Positions 57,440 through 64,000 of a stretch of DNA of 64,000 nt are shown here, piece by piece. Position numbers and translations under genes: made by a program. The stretch's first letter is position 1. The number at the start of each line of letters is the position of its first letter. Below the pieces are notes generated by a model. It was not told where the DNA came from and did not search any database. It saw nothing but the letters and a program-made list of their open reading frames with translations. The DNA comes from Dehalococcoidia bacterium (GTDB lineage Bacteria > Chloroflexota > Dehalococcoidia > UBA2979): positions 1 to 64,000 of the forward strand of contig JALOAL010000009.1 in the NCBI GenBank assembly GCA_023228825.1, given 5' to 3'.

Positions 57440-58582
57440 ATGGATGGGCTGAAGCACCGGTACTGCATCGTGGGCGTGGGCAACACGCCGTACGGGCGCA
57501 ACCCCGGCCTCTCGCAGATGGCGCACAACGTCCTCGCGATCCGCGCAGCCTTGGAAGACGCCGGCCTGAGCACCAGCGACGTGGACGGCGTGCTGACAAA
57601 GACCCCCACATCCACCTTCCCCGGCCTCTGGTCCACGCGCGTCGCGGAGGCGCTGCGAGTGGTGCCGCGGGTGACCGCCACCATTGACCAGGCGGGGGCC
57701 AGCAACATTGGCCTCATCCAGTTCGCCATCGGCGCGATCGAGGCGGGCCAGGCGAGCGTGGTGGTGTGCTCGTACGGCGACAACCCGGCCACCGGGAGCC
57801 GCAGCACCTACGCGAAGCCTCGTGGCGAGGCGGCGGCTGCGGGCCTGTTCGGTGCGCCCTCCGCGTACGCAATGGCGGCGCGCCGGCACATGGCGATGTA
57901 CGGCACCACGCACGAGCAGTTGGGCAACGTGGCGATCGCGCACCGCTACCACGCCTCGCTCAACCCCAACGCACACTTCCAGGAGCCCATCTCCATGGAG
58001 GACTACCAGAACTCGCGCTGGCTGGCCGAGCCGTTCCGCCTGCTGGACTGCTGCCCGGTCTCCGACAGCGGCGCGGCCTGGATCGTCACCACGGAGGAGC
58101 GCGCGCGCGACCTGAAGCAGCGGCCGATCTACATCGAGGGCCTCGGACAGGGGCACCCGGCCTGGGACTTCCACCTGCGCCCGGACATCACCGTGAGCGG
58201 CGCCAAGGTGTCCGGGGAGATGGCGTTCAAGAGTGCCGGCCTGGGCCCGGAAGACATGGACTTCGCCGAACTGTACGACTGCTTCACCATCGTCCCCATC
58301 ATCACGCTGGAGGACTACGGCTTCGTGCCGAAGGGTGAGGGCGGCGCCTTTTACGAGGACCGCCGGACGTACATCGGCGGCGAGTTCCCGATCAACACGT
58401 CCGGTGGCCTGCTGTCCGAGACCGGCATGCCGGGCCCGCAGCACATCCTGGAGGCCGTGCGCCAACTGCGTCACGAGTACGCCGGCACGAACCGCCAGGT
58501 GGAGGGTGCGGAGGTGGGTCTGGTCAGCCAGCAGGGCGGGATCATGACCACCCACGCCACGATGATCCTCGCGAACGCGTGA
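57440..58582 (+). CDS. Thiolase-family protein (SCP-x-like)
   Basis: A 380-aa protein of the non-decarboxylating SCP-x thiolase-like group that pairs with DUF35 proteins. It begins HRYCIVGVGNTPYGRNPG, has DQAGASNIGLIQFA where thiolase II has its nucleophile region and no obvious Cys there, and shows CCPVSDSGAAWIV and AELYDCFTIVPIITLEDYG. It may use substrate shuttling on acyl-CoA in beta-oxidation or steroid side-chain-like degradation. ATG 57440 is preferred to GTG 57425. Confidence 0.88.
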   Translation: MDGLKHRYCIVGVGNTPYGRNPGLSQMAHNVLAIRAALEDAGLSTSDVDGVLTKTPTSTFPGLWSTRVAEALRVVPRVTATIDQAGASNIGLIQFAIGAIEAGQASVVVCSYGDNPATGSRSTYAKPRGEAAAAGLFGAPSAYAMAARRHMAMYGTTHEQLGNVAIAHRYHASLNPNAHFQEPISMEDYQNSRWLAEPFRLLDCCPVSDSGAAWIVTTEERARDLKQRPIYIEGLGQGHPAWDFHLRPDITVSGAKVSGEMAFKSAGLGPEDMDFAELYDCFTIVPIITLEDYGFVPKGEGGAFYEDRRTYIGGEFPINTSGGLLSETGMPGPQHILEAVRQLRHEYAGTNRQVEGAEVGLVSQQGGIMTTHATMILANA

Positions 58583-58619
58583 GGCACACCAGCACAAGCA
58601 ACGCCAGGGGTGGACGAAG

Positions 58620-59045
58620 ATGACTGAGCCGCTGCCCAACGCGAACAAGGCAGACCTGCTGCCCGAGCCGACCGAGCGCGACGCGCCGTTCTGGGAGGGC
58701 CTGCGCGCGTCCGAGTTGCGCCTCCAGCGCTGTTCCGCCTGCGCGTCCTTCCAGTACCCGGCGGAGTCGTTCTGCTACGACTGCGGCGCCACCTCGCTGC
58801 AGTGGGAGCGCGTGAGCGGCGGGGGTGAGGTGTACTCGTTCATCACCGTGCACCAGCGGTACCACCCGGCGTTCGGGGACAACACGCCGTACAACGTCTC
58901 GATCATCGCGCTGGACGAGGGGCCGCGGCTGGTCTCCAACGTGATCGGGACGCCCTCCAACCAGGTCACGGTGGGGATGCGCGTGCAGGCGTCGCCGCAG
59001 GCGCTGACGGACGAGCGCTCGTGGCTCTACTTCCGACCGGCCTAA
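58620..59045 (+). CDS. OB-fold/zinc-ribbon DUF35 protein
   Basis: A 141-aa protein. Rubredoxin-like Zn ribbon (CSACASFQYP, then CYDCG about 13 residues later), then an OB fold (EVYSFITVHQRYHPAF). DUF35 proteins bind the thiolase partner and channel acyl-CoA, so this is the probable second subunit of the preceding thiolase. Start ATG is spaced 37 nt after the thiolase stop. Confidence 0.92.
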   Translation: MTEPLPNANKADLLPEPTERDAPFWEGLRASELRLQRCSACASFQYPAESFCYDCGATSLQWERVSGGGEVYSFITVHQRYHPAFGDNTPYNVSIIALDEGPRLVSNVIGTPSNQVTVGMRVQASPQALTDERSWLYFRPA

Positions 59046-59060
59046 GGCCGCGTCCAATCC

Positions 59061-59100
59061 CGCGATCACCTCGCGATCACCTCGCGATCACCTCGCGATC
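59061..59100. repeat. 11-bp tandem repeat, about 3.6 copies
   Basis: CGCGATCACCT is repeated from 59061 to 59100, between the DUF35 and enoyl-CoA hydratase genes. Each unit contains the 6-bp palindrome CGATCG-like CGCGATC. No other element is seen in this 94-bp gap. Confidence 0.8.
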
Positions 59101-59139
59101 CAGCGATCGCATTGCTGCTAGCACAGAGGGGCGACTCCC

Positions 59140-59937
59140 ATGAGCATCGACTTCACCGTCGAGGACAAGATCGCGACGATCCGGCTGAACCGACCGGAAG
59201 CGCTGAACGCGATGACGCCGGAGATGTACACCGACCTCTCCAGGGCGTGGGTGGAGGTCCGAGACAACCCGGACATCTTTGTCGCGGTGGTGACGGGCGC
59301 TCCTCAGCCGGACCGTGCGCCGGAGAAGCAGGTGTTCTGCGCCGGCGCCGACCTGAAGTTGACCATCCCGGCCCAGGGCAACATCGCCAACTTCTGGCAG
59401 ACGCAGCAGGACCAGATCCTGAACCGCGGACTGGAGGTGTGGAAGCCGGTGGTCGCCGCGGTCAACGGCCTCTGCCTGGCCGGCGGCATGACGATGCTGA
59501 TGGCCACGGACTTCCGGATCGGTTCAGAACATTCGGCCTATGATCTGTCGGAGGTGAAGCGCGGCATCCTCCCCGGCAACGGGGGCACGCAGCGCACGGC
59601 GCGCCAGTTGCCGTACCCCATTGCCATGGAGGTGCTGCTGCTCGGCCGCCGGCTCTCAGCGGAGCGCGCGGCCCACTACGGCTTCATCAACCAGGTGGTC
59701 CCGCACGACCAGGTGCTCTCGACCGCCATGGACTACGCGCGCCAGTTGCGCGCCATGCCGCCGCTGGCCGTCCGGGCGATCAAGGAACTGGCGGTCCGCG
59801 CGCATCAGGGGCTGCCGCTGAACGAGGGGCTTCGGCTGGAAGCCTCCATCTCGCACATCCTCCGTCAGACGGAGGACGCCAAGGAAGGGCCGCGTGCCTT
59901 CGCAGAGAAGCGCGCGCCTGAGTTCAAAGGACAGTAG
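59140..59937 (+). CDS. Enoyl-CoA hydratase/isomerase
   Basis: A 265-aa crotonase-family enzyme, hydrating trans-2-enoyl-CoA in beta-oxidation or a related step. FTVEDKIATIRLNRPEALNAM opens it; the oxyanion-hole motif is AGADLKL, then AAVNGLCLAGGMTMLMATDF. The catalytic Glu is in LSEVKRGILPGNGG, where isomerase-like substitutions may occur. TAG overlaps the next GTG by one base. Confidence 0.92.
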   Translation: MSIDFTVEDKIATIRLNRPEALNAMTPEMYTDLSRAWVEVRDNPDIFVAVVTGAPQPDRAPEKQVFCAGADLKLTIPAQGNIANFWQTQQDQILNRGLEVWKPVVAAVNGLCLAGGMTMLMATDFRIGSEHSAYDLSEVKRGILPGNGGTQRTARQLPYPIAMEVLLLGRRLSAERAAHYGFINQVVPHDQVLSTAMDYARQLRAMPPLAVRAIKELAVRAHQGLPLNEGLRLEASISHILRQTEDAKEGPRAFAEKRAPEFKGQ

Positions 59938-60629
59938 TGGTCGCAGAGGTCTATCCCAGCGTCGACGACGCGCTTGACGGTATTCCCAACAATATTTCAC
60001 TGATGATCGGCGGCTTTGTCACGGCGGGGGCGCCCTTCAACCTGTTGCACGCCTTCCACCGCCGGGGGACCACCGGCGTCACGGCGATCACGAACTCCGT
60101 GATGTCTGGCCAGGGCCTGGACCTGATGTTCCGCGATGGCCAGGTGGACAAATTGATCGCCACCTTCGCCATCCGCGCCTCCGGCTCCAAGCGCACCCAC
60201 TTCGAGGAGCGCTACCTGGCCGGCGAGGTGGAACTGGAACTGGTGCCGCAAGGGACGTTCGCAGAGCGCATCCGCGCGGCCGGCGCGGGCCTGGGCGGCA
60301 TCCTCACCCCGGTGGGCCTCGGCACCCCTCTGGGCGAGGGCAAGCCGACGGTCGAGGTGGACGGCAAGACGTTCCTGTTGGAACGGCCGCTGGGTGCGGA
60401 CGTCGCGATCTTCCGCGCGCACCGGGCGGACCGCCTGGGCAACGTGCAGTACCGCAAGTCCGGGCGGAACTTCAACCCGCTCATGGCCACCGCCGCCGAC
60501 CTGGTCATTGTCGAGGTGGACGAGATCGTGGAGCCGGGCGAACTGGATCCGGAGTTGGTGCAGACGCCTGCGGTCTTCGTGGACCGCATCGTGCAGTGCG
60601 CACCGCTGGAGGTTGTGTGGAATGGCTGA
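59937..60629 (+). CDS. CoA-transferase subunit A
   Basis: A 230-aa family I CoA-transferase alpha subunit (3-oxoacid or glutaconate type). GGFVTAGAPFNLLHAFHRRG and ERYLAGEVELELVPQGTFAE are typical; GVGTP-type VGLGTPLGEG follows. GTG start at 59937 overlaps the enoyl-CoA hydratase stop. It overlaps subunit B by 8 nt. Moves CoA between acids; the donor is unknown. Confidence 0.9.
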   Translation: MVAEVYPSVDDALDGIPNNISLMIGGFVTAGAPFNLLHAFHRRGTTGVTAITNSVMSGQGLDLMFRDGQVDKLIATFAIRASGSKRTHFEERYLAGEVELELVPQGTFAERIRAAGAGLGGILTPVGLGTPLGEGKPTVEVDGKTFLLERPLGADVAIFRAHRADRLGNVQYRKSGRNFNPLMATAADLVIVEVDEIVEPGELDPELVQTPAVFVDRIVQCAPLEVVWNG

Positions 60630-61302
60630 GTCACAGACTCGTCGGCCGGTTGGCCTGACCCGCGAACTGATGGCGATGCGCGTGGCGCAGGAGTTGCAGG
60701 ACGGCATGGTGGTGAACCTGGGCATAGGCCTGCCCACGCTGACCTCGTCCTACCTGCCCGCGGACAAGAAGGTGCTGTTCCAGGCGGAGAACGGCGTCCT
60801 GGGGTACGGCGGCATCGCCGGAGAGTCCTACGACCGCGACCTGATCAACGCGGGCGGCCAGCCCATCACCCTGCTGCCGGGGGCCTCGTTCTTTGACAGC
60901 GCCACCTCCTTCACGATGATCCGAGGCGGGCACATTGACGTGGCCGTGCTGGGCGGCATGCAAGTGGCGGAGAACGGCGACCTGGCCAACTGGTTCGTGC
61001 CGGACCGCGGCGGCGGTAGCGTGGGCGGCGCCATGGACCTCGCGGTCTGCGCTCGACGCCTGATCGTCGTCATGGAGCACGTCACCCGTGACGGTGCGCC
61101 GCGAATCCTCAAGCGCTGCACCTTCCCCCTGACGGCGACTCGGTGCGTGGACCTGGTGGTCACCGACCTCGCGCTGATCGAGGTGGCGGAGGACGGCCTC
61201 GTCCTGCGCGAGGTGGCCCCCGGTGTCACACCGGACGAGGTACAGGCGCTGACTGAGCCCACGCTGCGCCTGGCGTCTGACCTGACGGAGATGAGCCTCT
61301 AG
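60622..61302 (+). CDS. CoA-transferase subunit B
   Basis: A 226-aa beta subunit. The catalytic Glu lies in QAENGVLGYGG (ENG-x-x-G). DGMVVNLGIGLPT and AMDLAVCARRLIVVMEHV match the family. ATG 60622 overlaps subunit A; the frame is open upstream as a shadow of subunit A. Completes the acyl-CoA gene cluster. Confidence 0.92.
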   Translation: MAESQTRRPVGLTRELMAMRVAQELQDGMVVNLGIGLPTLTSSYLPADKKVLFQAENGVLGYGGIAGESYDRDLINAGGQPITLLPGASFFDSATSFTMIRGGHIDVAVLGGMQVAENGDLANWFVPDRGGGSVGGAMDLAVCARRLIVVMEHVTRDGAPRILKRCTFPLTATRCVDLVVTDLALIEVAEDGLVLREVAPGVTPDEVQALTEPTLRLASDLTEMSL

Positions 61303-61521
61303 CCCCGCGCCCTGCTGGTCGATGTAACCGGCGGGATGCATATAAGAAGACTGATAGAACATGCGGCCACTTGCGCGGTCGAGATGTCGCTGTGACGTTT
61401 CCTCTCACGCGCGTGATCGTCTCTCCGAGATTAATCATCGTATAGACCGCGCTCTTTGTCGGGCGTAGTCTAATCCCAACTTGCGTGTGTTTTCCGCGAG
61501 TGCATACAACGCGCGCGATTC
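61303..61521. other. 219-bp AT-richer intergenic region before the peptide ABC operon
   Basis: Less GC-rich than the surroundings, as expected for a regulatory region. TTGCGT with CATACA 16 bp later (61480-61508 area) is a weak promoter candidate. No terminator-like hairpin with T-run or RNA motif is recognised. Confidence 0.35.
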
Positions 61522-62481
61522 TTGTTGGGCTACGTATTGTCGCTCTACATCCTTCGTCGTATCGCATTGATGATACCGACACTCATCCTGGTGTCGGTGA
61601 TGGTCTTCGCCCTGATGCGTCTGATCCCGGGCGACGCGGCGACACTGCAGATCGGCGACGACTCCTCCGCCGCCCGCGTGGAGGCGCTCCGCGAGTCGCT
61701 CGGGTTGAACCGTCCGGCGTATGTCCAGTACTTCTCGTGGCTGGGCGATGTGGTGCGCCTGGACTTTGGCGAATCGCTCCAGACCCGCCAGCCGGTTTCG
61801 GCCAGCCTGGCGCGCGCGGTGCCCGTGAGCGCGCAACTGGCGCTTCTCGCGTTTGCGGTCTCGGCTGTGATCGGCGTGGGGCTGGGGCTGATCTCCTCCG
61901 CGTCCCAGAACTCCCTGGGTGACTACGCGGCACGGGTGATCGCGATCCTCGGCCTTTCCGTGCCATCGTTCGTGCTTGGGACGCTGTTCCTGCTGCTGCC
62001 TGCCATGTGGTTCGGCTGGTTCCCGCCGCTGGGGTACATCCCACTCTGGGAGAACCCCACGCAGAGCCTGATCCAGTTCACGCTGCCGGCGCTGACCATT
62101 GGCTACCGGTCTTCCGGCGTGACGGCGCGCATGGTGCGCTCCTCCATGCTGGAGATCTTGCGTCAGGACTACATCCGCACCGCGCGCTCCAAGGGGCTGA
62201 CGTACGGGCGCATCTACACCACGCACGCGCTGAAGAACGCCGCAATCCCGGTGATCACGATCATGGGGACGCAGGTGGGCAGCCTGCTGGGCGGGGCGCT
62301 GATCTCCGAGACGATCTTTGGCCTGCCCGGGGTTGGGCGGCTCTTCATCGAGTCCGTCGCAGACCGGGACTACCCGGTCATCCAGGCGGCCGTGCTCTTC
62401 ATGGCGCTGGCGGTGGTGGTGATGAACCTGGTGGTGGACGTGATCTACGCCGTTGTAGACCCACGGATCCGGTACTCATGA
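61522..62481 (+). CDS. Peptide/nickel-type ABC transporter permease (DppB-like)
   Basis: A 319-aa permease with six helices. It opens ILRRIALMIPTLILVSVMVF and LMRLIPGDAA, has RTARSKGLTYGRIYTTHALKNA as the EAA coupling loop (about 215-236) and ends PVIQAAVLFMALAVVV. Start is uncertain: TTG codons at 61522, 61525 or 61537 and no ATG or ribosome site before the conserved start, so a leaderless or weakly translated start is likely. ATGA overlap with the next gene. Confidence 0.88.
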   Translation: MLGYVLSLYILRRIALMIPTLILVSVMVFALMRLIPGDAATLQIGDDSSAARVEALRESLGLNRPAYVQYFSWLGDVVRLDFGESLQTRQPVSASLARAVPVSAQLALLAFAVSAVIGVGLGLISSASQNSLGDYAARVIAILGLSVPSFVLGTLFLLLPAMWFGWFPPLGYIPLWENPTQSLIQFTLPALTIGYRSSGVTARMVRSSMLEILRQDYIRTARSKGLTYGRIYTTHALKNAAIPVITIMGTQVGSLLGGALISETIFGLPGVGRLFIESVADRDYPVIQAAVLFMALAVVVMNLVVDVIYAVVDPRIRYS

Positions 62482-63368
62482 CCGCGCAGGCACTGTCCGA
62501 GGTGGCAACGGTGCGGCGGATGTCCCGCACCGGGTCTCTCCTGCGCGCCGTGCGTCGCTACCCGCTGGGCGCGTTCGGCCTGATCGTGCTCACGGTGTTG
62601 CTGGCCGTGGCGGCGGCGGCGCCCCTGGTGGCCACGCACGACCCGCTGGCCACCGACCGCGTCGCCCGCCTAGTGGGGCCCAGCGCGCAGCACCTCATGG
62701 GCACCGACCAACTGGGGCGTGACGTCTTCAGCCGGCTGGTCTACGCGGCTCGGCCCGCGGTGATCATCGGCTTTGGCGCGATGCTGGTTGGACTTGGGCT
62801 GGGCGGGGCGGTGGGGCTGCTGTCCGGCTACATCGGCGGCATCTTCGACCTGCTGGTCCAGCGCGTCACGGACGCGATGATGGCCCTCCCCAACCTGGTG
62901 GTCGCGATCGCGATCGTTGCGGTGCTGGGCGGCGGGCAGACGCGGGTGCTGCTGGCCATCGGCCTGTCGATATCACCTTTGGTCACGCGCGTGGTGCGGG
63001 CCTCCACGCTGCCGGTGAAACAGAACGACTACGTGGAAGCGGCCATGGTGCTGGGCGCCAGCCACTTCCGGCTACTGATCCGTCACATCGTGCCCAACAT
63101 CATGGCCCCGATCATCGTGATCGCCTCGGTGGAGTTGAGCACCGCGATCCTCGCGGAGGCCTCGCTGAGTTTCCTGGGTTTCGGTGTGCCGGCGCCGGAC
63201 CCCTCGTGGGGGTCGATGTTGAGCGGCGACGGGCGGCGCTTCATGCAGCAGGCGCCGTGGCTCGTGATCTTCCCGGGCGTCGCCGTCAGCCTGGCCGTCC
63301 TCGGCATCAACTTGCTGGGCGACGCCGTCCGAGATGCGTTTGACCCGCGTCTTCGCGGGAGCAGGTAA
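62478..63368 (+). CDS. Peptide/nickel-type ABC transporter permease (DppC-like)
   Basis: A 296-aa partner permease with six helices. PLATDRVARLVGPSAQHLMGTDQLGRDVFSRLVYAA spans the typical DppC N-terminal region, and AAMVLGASHFRLLIRHIVPN is the coupling loop. ATG 62478 overlaps the DppB-like stop. ATPase genes are not in view and may lie beyond the right edge. Confidence 0.92.
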   Translation: MTAQALSEVATVRRMSRTGSLLRAVRRYPLGAFGLIVLTVLLAVAAAAPLVATHDPLATDRVARLVGPSAQHLMGTDQLGRDVFSRLVYAARPAVIIGFGAMLVGLGLGGAVGLLSGYIGGIFDLLVQRVTDAMMALPNLVVAIAIVAVLGGGQTRVLLAIGLSISPLVTRVVRASTLPVKQNDYVEAAMVLGASHFRLLIRHIVPNIMAPIIVIASVELSTAILAEASLSFLGFGVPAPDPSWGSMLSGDGRRFMQQAPWLVIFPGVAVSLAVLGINLLGDAVRDAFDPRLRGSR

Positions 63369-63406
63369 CCAGGGCCCGCAGGGGCTCACAGGAGAGGGAA
63401 CACCAC

Positions 63407-64000
63407 ATGGATTCGAAGTACTGGCAGCGGCCCCTGAGCCGCCGGCGCGCCATCAAGGGCGGCGCCATGGGCGTGATGGGCGCGGGCATGCTGCTGGCCG
63501 GCATGGGCTGTTCGGATGACGACTCGCCGGGCGGCGCCGCGACCGCCACCGCGACCGCCGGTGGCTCCGCGACCGGCACCGAGACCCCCGGTGGCGAGGG
63601 CACGCGCGGCGGGCAGTTGCGGCACGCGCTGGACCGCGACCCGGTCTCCTTCGACCCGCACATCGAGGCCTCCTTCCGCACGCAGTTCGCGGGCGTGGGT
63701 AACGCCTACAACAGCCTGATGACGCTGAACGCGGACCTGCAGGCAGAGCCGGACCTGGCCAGCGAGGTGGAAGTACTGGAGGACGGTAGCGTCCGCTTCC
63801 AACTGCACGAGGGCGTGAAGTTCCACGACATCGCCCCGGTGAGCGGTCGTGTGCTGACCTCCGAGGACGTCGTGGCGAGCATTGAGCGCATCCGCACGGA
63901 CGCGCCGGAGTTCCAGCGCGCCTACATGTTTGAGCAGATCACGGACTTTGAGACGCCGGACGACCGCACGGTCATCATGAAGTTCGCGGAGCCGTTCGCC
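63407..64000 (+). CDS. Peptide/nickel-type solute-binding lipoprotein (partial)
   Basis: The first 198 codons of a family 5 binding protein, cut by the window edge. It starts MDSKYWQRPLSRRRAIKGGA with a twin-arginine motif (SRRRAIK) and a lipobox (LAGMGC, Cys about 35), so it is a Tat lipoprotein. GGQLRHALDRDPVSFDPH and WKFHD-type GVKFHD are family marks. AGGAGAGGG precedes the ATG. Binds a peptide, sugar oligomer or metal chelate. Confidence 0.92.
   Translation, partial: MDSKYWQRPLSRRRAIKGGAMGVMGAGMLLAGMGCSDDDSPGGAATATATAGGSATGTETPGGEGTRGGQLRHALDRDPVSFDPHIEASFRTQFAGVGNAYNSLMTLNADLQAEPDLASEVEVLEDGSVRFQLHEGVKFHDIAPVSGRVLTSEDVVASIERIRTDAPEFQRAYMFEQITDFETPDDRTVIMKFAEPFA

Noticed and set aside
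59061..59100. CRISPR-like array
   Set aside because: The repeat unit is 11 bp and head-to-tail without spacers, so it is a simple tandem repeat.

Overview
The window is 64 kb of high-GC chromosomal DNA from a bacterium that is probably a member of the Chloroflexota (Dehalococcoidia-like). That placement is inference. It rests on the GC-rich codon use, the mix of Gram-positive-style lipoproteins, a sortase and a GerW-like protein, the acyl-CoA gene set, and the absence of outer-membrane assembly genes. No 16S rRNA is present to confirm it. The genes are dense, many join by 4-nt ATGA/GTGA overlaps, and a few starts sit so close to a -10 element that leaderless mRNAs are likely.

Layout. 1-120: end of an insertion sequence with the first codons of its transposase. 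0.2-13 kb: housekeeping and accessory metabolism (subtilase, flavin reductase, thrB-lysC, thiolase, a polar amino acid ABC transporter, VOC and nitroreductase proteins, UspA, a DHFR-like reductase). 13-21 kb: the replication-origin-proximal block on the minus strand. It comprises rpmH-rnpA-yidD, three perfect parS sites, a beta-propeller lipoprotein, yidC-jag (long overlap), and the tightly coupled pfkB-parA-parB-ridA-dinB string. dnaA and clear DnaA boxes are not in the window. 21.5-31.5 kb: a lytic transglycosylase, a DUF503 protein, a zinc alcohol dehydrogenase, a RodZ-like/PASTA protein, a CopB-type ATPase with an MFS transporter, an orphan HisKA_3-like domain lacking its histidine, and a small A24 peptidase with DUF192.

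32-44 kb: a large ECF sigma factor fused to a zinc-finger anti-sigma-like domain, a transmembrane segment and a coiled coil; a complete Aap-type amino acid transporter whose ATPase has an altered Walker A; an orphan solute-binding lipoprotein paired with a pentapeptide-repeat membrane protein; an epimerase; and a 67-aa zinc ribbon resembling the tail of B12-dependent ribonucleotide reductase, whose promoter carries two LexA/DinR-type SOS boxes. 44-54 kb: glycerate kinase, HU, two tandem SDRs, rsfS, a sortase, a MerR regulator, tRNA-Thr(CGT), a yybP-ykoY manganese riboswitch in front of a UPF0016/TMEM165-type exporter, GerW-like and ABC-2 export genes, and an XRE regulator divergent from a 954-aa LuxR/LAL regulator.

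57-64 kb: a catabolic-looking cluster (SCP-x-like thiolase, DUF35 OB/Zn-ribbon partner, enoyl-CoA hydratase, two-subunit CoA transferase) followed by a peptide/nickel-type ABC uptake operon whose binding protein runs off the right edge. The LuxR regulator immediately upstream is a natural candidate controller, but this is inferred from position only.

The most novel candidates are the SOS-box-controlled RNR-tail-like zinc ribbon, the sigma/anti-sigma/coiled-coil fusion, the transporter-less binding protein with its pentapeptide-repeat partner, and the orphan histidine-less DHp domain.
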